DNA from: Bin87 sp963666865
GTDB taxonomy: Bacteria > Chloroflexota > Dehalococcoidia > Lucifugimonadales > UBA3495
Length of the DNA: 64,000 nt
Direction: 5' to 3'
Assembly (NCBI GenBank): GCA_963666865.1
Contig: OY763072.1
Location: 3,720,001-3,784,000, forward strand
The number at the start of each line of letters is the position of its first letter. The first letter of the stretch is position 1. The position numbers and the translations under genes are program-made. The notes under the pieces are model-generated. The model was not told where the DNA came from. It worked only from the letters and a program-made list of their open reading frames with translations, and did not search any database. Below, one piece after another: positions 7,868 to 15,555 of the stretch.

Positions 7868-8578
7868 ATGACTACCACCTCCGCCCGGCTGCCGGCCAGC
7901 AACTCACTGTTGCCCGGCGAAGACCCCACCGTCGTCTATCCCGAAGAGGAAAAAGCGCCCGAATCGGAACTCCAGGGCAACGCCCGCCACTACGTGCAGA
8001 GCGCGCTGTCAATCCGCTACCAGAACCGGCCCGACGTCTACGTTACCGGCGACTTGTTCGTCTTCTACCGGATGAACGACGCCGAAGCGCGGCTGGCGCC
8101 GGATATTATGGTAGTGTTCGGCGCGGCGGAAAGTCCGCCCCGGCCGTCCTGGCGGGTGTGGCGGGAAGGTGGATTGACGCCGGACTTCGTGCTGGAAATT
8201 GCTTCGGAGGGAACCGTTGCGGATGACGCGGGATGGAAGCGGGACCGCTACGCCACCATGGCGGTGCGGGAATACTGGCGGTTTGACCCCCAAGGCGGAG
8301 AGCTGATACCCGAGTTGTTGGTGGGCGAAGTCTTGGACGCGACGGGAGCATACCAACCGCTGCCGGTGGCGCGGGACGCCGGGGACATCCTGCGGGGTCA
8401 CAGCGCACTGCTGGAATTGGACTTGTGCGTGGTGGGCAGCGAGCTGCGGCTGTATGACCCGGCAGCGGGCGAATGGCTGCGCAGCCATGCCGAATCTGAG
8501 GCCGCCCGGGTTTCCGCCGAAGCCCGCGTGGCACAACTGGAGGCCCGACTGCGCGCCGCCGGAATTGAGCCGGGTTGA
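7868..8578 (+). CDS. Uma2 family (DUF820) PD-(D/E)XK nuclease-like protein with C-terminal coiled coil
   Basis: This 236-residue protein has the Uma2 core. APDIMVV supplies the conserved Asp, TPDFVLEIASEG the Glu strand, and a Lys follows in GWKRDRYATMAVREYW, so the predicted metal site is intact. A C-terminal extension rich in Ala, Glu and Arg (EAARVSAEARVAQLEARLRAAG) forms a coiled coil, as in many long Uma2 proteins. The ATG at 7868 follows GAGGAGG. The gene sits between the LLM oxidoreductase and the methylase/HNH pair. The biological role of Uma2 proteins is poorly established, and several paralogues occur in this window. Confidence 0.85.
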   Translation: MTTTSARLPASNSLLPGEDPTVVYPEEEKAPESELQGNARHYVQSALSIRYQNRPDVYVTGDLFVFYRMNDAEARLAPDIMVVFGAAESPPRPSWRVWREGGLTPDFVLEIASEGTVADDAGWKRDRYATMAVREYWRFDPQGGELIPELLVGEVLDATGAYQPLPVARDAGDILRGHSALLELDLCVVGSELRLYDPAAGEWLRSHAESEAARVSAEARVAQLEARLRAAGIEPG

Positions 8579-8582
8579 CGAT

Positions 8583-9581
8583 ATGGGTGTCTCAGTTGAC
8601 AAGCGATTTATCATTGGCATCCTATCCCAACTCACAGGCGGCTTGCCCCCAGCCGGCAAGGACAAGATGATCGGCCAGGTTCCACATCCGTTTCCTTACC
8701 AGGGCAGTAAGCGTAGCATCGCGCACCATATACTGCCCTACATACCGACCGACGCCGGCCGGCTGATTGAACCGTTTTGCGGTTCGGCAGCCATTTCAAT
8801 CGCCGCCGCCGCCTACGGGTTTGCCGACGAATTCGCGCTCAACGACCTAAACGCTCCCTTGATCGCCTTGTGGTCCGAGATATTGGAACGCCCTGCACGT
8901 TTGGCCAAAGAATACGAGCGGCTTTGGTATGAACAACAGGCGGACAGGAAGAAGTACTTTACCAGCGTCCGCGCCGAGTTTAACGCAACGCACGAACCGC
9001 ATCACTTGCTCTACCTGTTGGCGCGCATCGTCAAGGGTTCGGTCCGATATAGCTCGGACGGGCAGTTCAATCAGGCCCCGGATAATCGTCGTGCCGGCAT
9101 GAGGCCGGAAACCATGAGGCGGCACATTTTCGGCGTGTCGGAGTTACTGGCCGGCAGGACATCCCTGTCCGCATTGGACTTCAGAGAATCAATAATGACC
9201 GCTACACTCGCAGACGTGCTGTACTTGGACCCACCATATCAAGGAATATCTTTTACCAGAGATAACCGTTACTACCGAGGACTTTCCTACAATGAGCTAG
9301 TAGATGTACTGGCGTTGATGAATTTGAACGGCATCTCTTATCTGGTCAGCTATGACGGGCGAACCGGAGAAAAGCACCATGGCCAATCCCTTCCGAGTGA
9401 GCTGGGACTGCGGCACCTAGAGATTCACGCCGGCAAATCCAGCCAGGCCACACTGCTCGGCGAGCGCCATGAAACCGTAGAATCTTTGTATCTGTCTCCG
9501 GCTCTTGTGAAGCGGATGGACTCAAGCCGTCGTGACTTCTGGGCACTCTCAGGCAGCGTACAGGCAAAATTACATGGATGA
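8583..9581 (+). CDS. D12-class DNA adenine-N6 methyltransferase
   Basis: This protein of about 332 residues transfers a methyl group from S-adenosylmethionine to adenine in DNA. FPYQGSKR (SAM-binding motif I, near residue 35), RLIEPFCGSAAISIAA and the catalytic DPPYQG (near residue 218) are all present, in Dam/D12 order. Starts at 8583 (ATG soon after the Uma2 stop) and 8667 (ATG after AAGGA) are both possible; I keep the longer one. The stop overlaps the next gene's start by 8 bases. With the HNH gene it forms a likely type II restriction-modification pair, so it probably protects host DNA. The recognition sequence cannot be told from the protein alone. Confidence 0.88.
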   Translation: MGVSVDKRFIIGILSQLTGGLPPAGKDKMIGQVPHPFPYQGSKRSIAHHILPYIPTDAGRLIEPFCGSAAISIAAAAYGFADEFALNDLNAPLIALWSEILERPARLAKEYERLWYEQQADRKKYFTSVRAEFNATHEPHHLLYLLARIVKGSVRYSSDGQFNQAPDNRRAGMRPETMRRHIFGVSELLAGRTSLSALDFRESIMTATLADVLYLDPPYQGISFTRDNRYYRGLSYNELVDVLALMNLNGISYLVSYDGRTGEKHHGQSLPSELGLRHLEIHAGKSSQATLLGERHETVESLYLSPALVKRMDSSRRDFWALSGSVQAKLHG

Positions 9582-10302
9582 AACAAATCTGCCGCCGGAA
9601 TTCGTGGAGTTGCTGCACAGCGTAACCGCACGCCGTCCCAGGACAGTTATAGACCATATCCTCCAACATGGTTTTGTTACTACCGAAGAACTTCGGGAGC
9701 TCTACGGGTACAATCATCCTCCCCGAGGCGCGCGCGACGTCCGCGAACTCGGCATCCCGTTGGAAACTTTCCGGGTCATAGGATCTGATGGCCGGTCAAT
9801 CGGGGCTTACAGATTCGGAGACCCGACAGCACAGCGGTCAGCTTTGTTGTCGGGCCGGACAGCATTCTCCAATGCCATCAAAACCGGGCTGATTGAGCGG
9901 TTCGGTTCACGCTGCAACATTTACCTTGAAGACTTCCCAGAGCGCGAGCTGCAAGTCGATCATCGCATACCGTTTGAAATCGCGGGCGACGCAGGTCTGA
10001 CCGACGATCTGGACGACTATATGCTGCTGTGCCCATCCGCCAACCGGGCGAAATCGTGGAGTTGCGAACACTGCGATAATTGGGGAATTCGGGACGCTAA
10101 CAACTGCCAATCCTGCTACTGGGCTTTCCCCGAAAACTACACCCATGTTGCCATGCGGCAAATTCGTCGCTTGGATATTATTTGGTCAGGTGAAGAAATC
10201 TCAGAGTATGAACGACTGACGGGGGCGGCAGATAATGACGGCCAAGAACTGCCCGAGTTCGTCAAGGCTGTTATACGCCGCCACTTGGAGACAAGGGAGT
10301 AG
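9574..10302 (+). CDS. HNH-family restriction endonuclease
   Basis: This 242-residue protein begins with a winged-helix-like region (TVIDHILQHGFVTTEELRELYG) that could read DNA. The nuclease core follows: VDHRIPFEIAG (HNH histidine pair) near residue 145, then MLLCPSANRAKSWSCEHC and CQSCYWAF, which supply a zinc-binding set of cysteines. The ATG at 9574 overlaps the methyltransferase stop by 8 bases, so the two are co-translated. Pairing with a D12 methyltransferase makes a type II restriction enzyme the best reading. Lower GC than neighbours and position beyond the tRNA-bounded island suggest separate acquisition. Confidence 0.82.
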   Translation: MDETNLPPEFVELLHSVTARRPRTVIDHILQHGFVTTEELRELYGYNHPPRGARDVRELGIPLETFRVIGSDGRSIGAYRFGDPTAQRSALLSGRTAFSNAIKTGLIERFGSRCNIYLEDFPERELQVDHRIPFEIAGDAGLTDDLDDYMLLCPSANRAKSWSCEHCDNWGIRDANNCQSCYWAFPENYTHVAMRQIRRLDIIWSGEEISEYERLTGAADNDGQELPEFVKAVIRRHLETRE

Positions 10303-10406
10303 TTTTACGGAAATGAACAGGAAGGGCAGGATCTGATCGCCTAGGGAGGCTCATCCTCCAACCGGGTCAGGACGAGCGGGCAGAATGTCCTCTAATTCCA
10401 TACTGC

Positions 10407-11339
10407 CTACACCCTCCCCACCAAATCCTTCAGCGCCGCATAGGTCCGCGCGCTCGACTCCCCGTCGTCGCCTACGGTGAAGATGTTGGCGATGAAGTCG
10501 GTTGCGCCGCCGGCGGCGAACTCCTCCAGCTGGCGGCGCAGGCTGTCCTCGTTGCCGACCACGGCCACCTCGGAGGGGCCTTCGACGCCTTCGATGTCCA
10601 GGACGCGGCGGTAGTTGACCAGCTGGCCGTACCGCTCGAAGTCGGCCGCCGCTTGACGCCGGCCGGCCGCCTCGTCGTCGCAGACCGCCGTGGGCAGACC
10701 GACGCAGACGCGGGGTGTTTCCCGGCCGCTGGCGTCAGCCGACTGTCCGATGCGAGGGGTGATGTGCTCCCGTATGGTGCGCGGGCCGGCCATCCAGGTG
10801 ATGGTGCCGTCGGCTCGCTCGCCGGCGAGACGGAGCATCCGGGGCGCCAGGGCTGAAATCAGCACCGGGCACTGGGGACGGTTGGGTACGTCCAGCTCGG
10901 CGGTCACGTTGAAGAACTCGCCGGAGAACTGCACGCGCCCTTCTTCCATCAGCGGGCGCAGCACGGACAGGTACTCGCGGGTGTGCAGCGCGGGCCGGTC
11001 GTAGGACAGCCCGAAGCTACCCTCTATGCCCGGACGGTGGGACGGGCCGATGCCCAGGACGAAACGCCCGTTGCTGGCCGCCGCCGTGGTGAGGGCCTGC
11101 TGGGCCAGCGCCACCGGATGCCGGGGGTACGTGGGGACGACGCCGACGCCCAATTCGATACGGCTGGTCTGAGTCCCGGCGAGGGCCAGCACCGTGAGCG
11201 CGTCATAGCCCCGGGCCGAGATGTGCGGTATCCAGAAGCTATCAAATCCGTCCGCTTCGGCCTGCTTGATGCGGCCGATGAGTTCTTCCAGGCTCATCAG
11301 GTCGGCGGTGGACGCTCCCACGAAAACCCCAATGCGCAT
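10407..11339 (-). CDS. LLM class F420-dependent oxidoreductase
   Basis: This 310-residue luciferase-like TIM-barrel oxidoreductase has the blocks MRIGVFVGASTADLMSLEEL, ELGVGVVPTYPRHPVALAQQ and FVLGIGPSHRPGIEG, which resemble the TIGR03564 subgroup of F420 enzymes. The C-terminus ends in a dimer-type helix (ARTYAALKDLVGRV). GGAGG precedes two adjacent ATGs (11342 and 11339); spacing favours 11339. The first ATG overlaps the SulP stop (TAATG), so the gene is the last member of the coaX-coaBC-sulP operon. The substrate is unknown, and it is similar in length and motifs to the paralogue at 61196-62146. Confidence 0.88.
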   Translation of the reverse strand: MRIGVFVGASTADLMSLEELIGRIKQAEADGFDSFWIPHISARGYDALTVLALAGTQTSRIELGVGVVPTYPRHPVALAQQALTTAAASNGRFVLGIGPSHRPGIEGSFGLSYDRPALHTREYLSVLRPLMEEGRVQFSGEFFNVTAELDVPNRPQCPVLISALAPRMLRLAGERADGTITWMAGPRTIREHITPRIGQSADASGRETPRVCVGLPTAVCDDEAAGRRQAAADFERYGQLVNYRRVLDIEGVEGPSEVAVVGNEDSLRRQLEEFAAGGATDFIANIFTVGDDGESSARTYAALKDLVGRV

Positions 11340-11341
11340 CA

Positions 11342-13009
11342 TTATCCTCCACTGGTGGTCGGGGCAGCGGGCGGCCTGGGCTCTGATCTCGCGCCGGCCA
11401 GAATCTTTTCCGCCACCTCCCGAGCTTCGTCTCGTGTCTCGACAAATCGGTCTTCCGGCACCCGGTGCAGCGTGTTCAATGCCCGCAGGTTCCGCTCCAC
11501 CGAACCGGTTAGACCCATGACGATGGGTTCCGTGTCTTCGTCCATCGCCACGTCGATCATCTGCTCCACCACCATGGCCGCGCTGTCGTCCATGTAGGCG
11601 GTCTCGGTGAAGTCGAATATCACCACCTCGTGCTCCTGGATGTCCGTCCCAATGGCGCTGACCAAGTTGCTGGAGGACGCTACGGAGAATCGGCCCCGCA
11701 GGGCCACCAGACCCACCCGCGCCGAGAACTGGTCCAACACGTCGTCGTCGCGGTCCAGCAGGAAACTCTGGTCCAGCAGCGGCACGGACACCACGCTGTC
11801 CAGTTCCTGCCGCTCCAACTGCCGGGCGCTGGCCATCCCGGCGGCGATAAGGCCGATGGCAATGGCCGTGACCAGGTCCAGGAACACCGTGAGGAAGAAA
11901 GTTATCACCATCACCACCATGTGCTCCTTGGGCACCCGGTGGATTCTGGTGACAAACCGCCAGTCCATGATGTCGTAGCCGACCCGCATCAGGATGCCGG
12001 CCAGGACCGCGTGGGGTATCGCCTCAACGTACCTACCGACGCCCAGCACCAACGTCAGCAGGATGCCCGCCCGTATCGCCCCGGAAAGCTGGCTGTTGCC
12101 GCCGGCCCTGATGTTCACCACCGTGCCCAGCGTGGCGCCGGCTCCGGGCAGACCGCCGATCAGGCCGGCCACCATGTTGCCGATGCCCTGTCCGATCAGC
12201 TCGCGGTTGGGGTTGTGGCGCGTGCGGGTCAGGGAGTCGGCGATGAGCGACGTGAGCAGGCTGTCGATGGAACCCAGCAGGGCCAGCACCAGCGCCGGCT
12301 CAATCGCGCCGAGGATGAACCCCAGAGAGAACGTCGGCACCTGGAACTCGGGCAGGCCAGTGGGGACCTCTCCGATAACCGGCAGGTCGTTGAGCCACAG
12401 GATGCCGATGGCGCACCCGGCGATCATCGCCGCCAGTGGAGCCGGCAGATATTTCCGCGCCTGGCGGGGCCAGAGGATGCCCACAACCAGGGTGACCGCC
12501 GCCACCGCCAACGCGTGGAAATTGACGCTGGTGAACACGTCCGGCAGCGCGTTCACCGCTCCGATGACTCCGCCCACGGCCACCGAGGAACCCAGGAACG
12601 GAGCGATCTGCACAATCATGATGATGACGCCGATGCCCGTCATGAACCCCGATATGACCGAATATGGGGTGTAGGCGACGAAACGGCCAATGCGCGCGAT
12701 TCCCAACGCCGCCTGTATCAAACCGGCTAACACCACGATGGTGAAGGCCTCGGCCAGGCTGTTGGCATGGCTGGTTACGATGACGGCCATGGCGATGGAC
12801 ATTGGCCCGGTGGGGCCTGAAATCTGGGAGCGCGTTCCGCCAAATACGGCGGCAAAAAAGCCGACCGCTATGGCTCCATACATGCCGGCGGTCGGCCCCA
12901 GGCCCGATGCGACTCCGAAGGCCAATGCCACCGGCAAACCCACCACCGAAGTGGTGATGCCACCGAAGACATCACCCTTGAGTTTTTCCAGGCTGTAATC
13001 GAAATTCAC
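11342..13009 (-). CDS. SulP family anion transporter with STAS domain
   Basis: This 555-residue inner-membrane transporter has the SulP signature near the N-terminus (GDVFGGITTSVVGLPVALAF, then GTRSQISGPTGPMS) and about 12 hydrophobic segments over residues 15-400. A C-terminal cytoplasmic STAS domain follows (EVVIFDFTETAYMDDSAAMV). Relatives carry sulfate, bicarbonate or other anions; the substrate is not evident here. Its ATG overlaps the coaBC stop in an ATGA arrangement, and its stop overlaps the next gene, so three genes are tightly coupled. Co-transcription with coenzyme A genes may be incidental. Confidence 0.92.
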   Translation of the reverse strand: MNFDYSLEKLKGDVFGGITTSVVGLPVALAFGVASGLGPTAGMYGAIAVGFFAAVFGGTRSQISGPTGPMSIAMAVIVTSHANSLAEAFTIVVLAGLIQAALGIARIGRFVAYTPYSVISGFMTGIGVIIMIVQIAPFLGSSVAVGGVIGAVNALPDVFTSVNFHALAVAAVTLVVGILWPRQARKYLPAPLAAMIAGCAIGILWLNDLPVIGEVPTGLPEFQVPTFSLGFILGAIEPALVLALLGSIDSLLTSLIADSLTRTRHNPNRELIGQGIGNMVAGLIGGLPGAGATLGTVVNIRAGGNSQLSGAIRAGILLTLVLGVGRYVEAIPHAVLAGILMRVGYDIMDWRFVTRIHRVPKEHMVVMVITFFLTVFLDLVTAIAIGLIAAGMASARQLERQELDSVVSVPLLDQSFLLDRDDDVLDQFSARVGLVALRGRFSVASSSNLVSAIGTDIQEHEVVIFDFTETAYMDDSAAMVVEQMIDVAMDEDTEPIVMGLTGSVERNLRALNTLHRVPEDRFVETRDEAREVAEKILAGARSEPRPPAAPTTSGG

Positions 13010-14205
13010 GGTCTCAACAGCGCCGCCACCCGATCCAGAATTCTGTGCCCCACCTCGTATTTGGTGAGTAACGGCAACCGCTCGACTTGCATCTCGCGGT
13101 CAATTAGCACAACTCTGTTCGTATCCACCCCGAATCCGCTGCCCTCTTCGGTTATATCGTTGGCTACTATGAGGTCGAGTTCCTTGCGGCGAACTTTATC
13201 GGCGGCGTTTGCCTCCAGGTTCTCGCTTTCGGCGGAAAACCCGACCCGTACAAAATTACCTCGCGCCGTGGCGAGAATGTCCGTCGTCTTTTCCAAGTCG
13301 ATGGACATTTCATCGGCGGCGGTTTTCTTGATCTTCTGCTCGGCCGCGACGGCTGGGCGATAATCGGCCACCGCCGCCGCCATGATCAGGGCGTCGGCGG
13401 CCGGCGTTTCCGCCAGGACGGCGTCGCACATTTCCTGGGCCGAACGGACCGGCACCATGCGCACCAGAGGCGGATCCCGCAGGGCGGTGGGGGCGACGAC
13501 CAAAACCGCTTCCGCGCCACGGTCCCGCGCCGCTTCCGCTATCGCGTACCCCATCTTGCCCGAAGAGTGGTTGGTGATCACGCGGACCGGATCGATGGCT
13601 TCCTGGGTGCCTCCGGCGCTGACTATGACGCGACGCCCGGCCAGATCGCCGTGTTTGCCCAGGGCGGCTGCGATGTGGCCCAGCAGGTCCCCCGGCTCCA
13701 CCAGCCGCCCCATACCCATCAGCCCCGACGCCAGCCGGCCCGGAGCCGGCCCGACCAGGAAGACGCCCCGGGCACGCAGCCGGGCGATGTTCTCCCGGGT
13801 CGCCGGGTGATCGTACATATTGGCGTCCATGGCCGGCGCCACCAGCAGGGGAGCGTCCGTGGCGATCACGGTGGTGGTCAGGGGGTCGTCGGCAAGTCCG
13901 GCGGCCAGCTTGGCGATACAATGCACCGTGGCCGGTGCGATCACCACGATGTCGGCCCAACGGGCCAGGGCGACGTGCTCGACGCTGTGCTCGGAGCCGG
14001 CGTCGAAAGTGTCGGTGACCACCTCCCGGTGGGTCAGGCTGCGGAACGCCAGCGGGGTTACAAACTGGGTCGCTCCGTAGCTGAGGATGGTTTCGACGTT
14101 GGCGCCGGCCTGCACCAGTTTGCTGGCCAAGTCCAGCGCCTTGTAGCAGGCGATGCTGCCCGTAACCCCGAGAACGATATTCTTGCCGGCAAGTGCGCTT
14201 TCCAT
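13006..14205 (-). CDS. coaBC: Bifunctional phosphopantothenoylcysteine decarboxylase / phosphopantothenate-cysteine ligase
   Basis: This 399-residue protein carries two steps of coenzyme A synthesis. The N-terminal flavoprotein decarboxylase domain (CoaC) shows GVTGSIACYKALDLASKL, the active-site histidine region SEHSVEHVALARWAD, and PAMDANMYDHPAT. The C-terminal ligase domain (CoaB) begins at RRVIVSAGGTQEAIDPVR and includes NHSSGKMGYAIA and the KIKK lysines. An ATG at 14205 follows a GTG at 14208; either could start. It lies downstream of coaX on the same strand, separated by about 170 bp filled with repeats, and overlaps the SulP gene. It is full length for the family. Confidence 0.95.
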   Translation of the reverse strand: MESALAGKNIVLGVTGSIACYKALDLASKLVQAGANVETILSYGATQFVTPLAFRSLTHREVVTDTFDAGSEHSVEHVALARWADIVVIAPATVHCIAKLAAGLADDPLTTTVIATDAPLLVAPAMDANMYDHPATRENIARLRARGVFLVGPAPGRLASGLMGMGRLVEPGDLLGHIAAALGKHGDLAGRRVIVSAGGTQEAIDPVRVITNHSSGKMGYAIAEAARDRGAEAVLVVAPTALRDPPLVRMVPVRSAQEMCDAVLAETPAADALIMAAAVADYRPAVAAEQKIKKTAADEMSIDLEKTTDILATARGNFVRVGFSAESENLEANAADKVRRKELDLIVANDITEEGSGFGVDTNRVVLIDREMQVERLPLLTKYEVGHRILDRVAALLRP

Positions 14206-14235
14206 CACTCACTTATCCTTTGCTGCAAAGACGTT

Positions 14236-14290
14236 CTGGATTCCCGCCCCGTATCAAGTACGGGGTGACGTTCTTTCGCGGGAATGACGA
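14236..14290. repeat. Composite palindromic repeat (REP-like), copy 1
   Basis: Outer arms GATTCCCGC and GCGGGAATGACG enclose an inner hairpin, CCCCGTA/TACGGGG, with a short loop. The same composite occurs at 27991-28042. Simpler copies of the outer palindrome occur at 15341-15434, 18101-18127, 33259-33358 and 34636-34664. All lie between genes or at gene edges. Confidence 0.85.
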
Positions 14291-14369
14291 ATAAGGTGCG
14301 GGTATGACGCATAAGACGCTGGCATGACGAATAGGGCGCGGACATGGCGAACAGGGCGCTGGAATGACC
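14280..14369. repeat. 20-bp tandem repeat, about 4.5 units
   Basis: Starting at 14280, units of exactly 20 bp follow each other: 14280-14299, 14300-14319, 14320-14339, 14340-14359 and a half unit to 14369. The approximate consensus is TGGNATGACGAATAGGGCGC, with 2-6 changes per unit. The array grows out of the right arm of the palindromic repeat at 14236-14290 and fills the gap between coaX and coaBC. Confidence 0.85.
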
Positions 14370-14377
14370 ATGAAATG

Positions 14378-15206
14378 TCAAAACGCCCTGGTGCCGGGAG
14401 CGCCGACGGAGTTCATGCGGTAGATTATGTCCAGCCCCACCAGCGTCAGTTCCTGGTTGATGTCATCGAAAACCGGAGCGTGGTCAGCGATGACGGTCAC
14501 CAAGCCGCCGGTGCCTACAACTTTGGCGTCGAACCCGATTTCCGCCTTGAAGCGGTCCACCATGGCGGTCACGAGACCGGCGTAACCGAGCACGAGGCCC
14601 GATTGCAACGCCGCGGTGGTATTGCGTCCCACCGCTTCCGGCGGCGCGACCAGTTCCACGCGACGGAGCAGGGAGGTATTGTCGTAGAGGGCGTTGGCGG
14701 ACAGGTTGATGCCGGGCGCGATGGCTCCGCCGAGGTACTCCCGTTCGCGGGACACGGCGTCGAAAACGGTGGCCGTACCCAAGTCCACTACAATCATGGG
14801 CGCGCCATACAGCTCCACCGCCGCCACCGCGTCCACGATGCGGTCGGCGCCCACGTCCCGGGGGTTGTCGTAACGAATGGGCATCCCCAGATCAATCTGG
14901 GACGTAACCTGGAGGGGAACGACGCCGAAGAACCGGCGGCAAAGGTCGTCGAACATTCCGGTGAGAGGCGGCACCACCGAGCAAATGCAGGCCGCGTCGA
15001 TTTCCTGGGTGGGAATGCCTCGGAATTCGAGCAGGTTTTTGAGGAGGATGCCGTACTCATCAGCCAGCCGCCCGAATCGTGGAGGCGCACGTCGTGGACA
15101 GCCGGTTGACCGGACTGTTTCCGTTGGAATCGCCATCGCCATCGACGCTGTTGCGGAATACCCCGATGGTAACGGCCGTATTCCCAATATCAATAGTCAG
15201 CAGCAT
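14378..15206 (-). pseudogene. coaX: Type III pantothenate kinase, frameshifted by a 4-bp duplication
   Basis: The product would phosphorylate pantothenate, the first step of coenzyme A synthesis. The true N-terminus MLLTIDIGNTAVTIGVFR (the ATP-binding DxGNT of CoaX) starts at 15206 and reads to a TGA near 15060. The rest (LADEYGILLKNLLEFRG, GADRIVDAVAA, IVVDLGTATVFDAV, GGAIAPGINLSANAL) continues in another frame to 14378. At the break the bases CAGC are doubled (15061-15068). Removing one copy restores a continuous TIRAADEYGILL reading typical of the family. This is either a genuine inactivation, slippage-type phase variation, or a sequencing/assembly error. It heads the coaX-coaBC operon behind a good promoter. 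Confidence 0.85.
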
Positions 15207-15256
15207 CGTATATCCGACCGCGTCGGAGAGATTGGGCATCCCAACGCGCCGGCAGC

Positions 15257-15285
15257 ATTATAAGTCGCAATGCCGCTGTGGGCAA
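15257..15285 (-). promoter_or_regulatory. Sigma-70-type promoter of the coaX operon
   Basis: On the minus strand TTGCCC (15285-15280) and a perfect TATAAT (15262-15257) are separated by 17 bases. The -10 lies about 50 bp upstream of the coaX ATG at 15206. It probably drives coaX, coaBC, sulP and the LLM oxidoreductase. Confidence 0.7.
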
Positions 15286-15340
15286 ACAGCATTGTCATGT
15301 GTATCTGTTCAGACTTGGGGTGCCCCGCAACTCCCAATCC

Positions 15341-15434
15341 GTCATACCGGCGAAAGCCGGTATCCAGGGATCTTTGCCTTATTCACGTTGACTGATGCGT
15401 CGCGTTTCTGGATTCCTGCTTTCGCAGGAATGAC
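15341..15434. repeat. Pair of inverted REP-like palindromes
   Basis: One palindrome (CATACCGGCGAAAGCCGGTA) lies at 15343-15362 and a second of the same type (GATTCCTGCTTTCGCAGGAA) at 15411-15430, facing each other about 50 bp apart. They sit between the coaX promoter and the pentapeptide/TIR gene. Paired inverted REPs of this kind are common intergenic elements. Confidence 0.8.
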
Positions 15435-15555
15435 GAGTTAATGACGATTGTCCGCATCGTATTCGCTCCCGATGAATTTCAGGTTCCTTACCCTTCCTTA
15501 CCACAGGTGATTTTATGCTAAAATCGCCGTTGAAACCCTCACGGAGACTGCAACA

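Noticed and set aside
11630..12730. Long rightward open frame of 366 codons opposite the SulP gene
   Set aside because: It is antisense to a complete SulP transporter with all its motifs; its His/Gln/Arg/Asp-rich composition is typical of a complementary-strand shadow.
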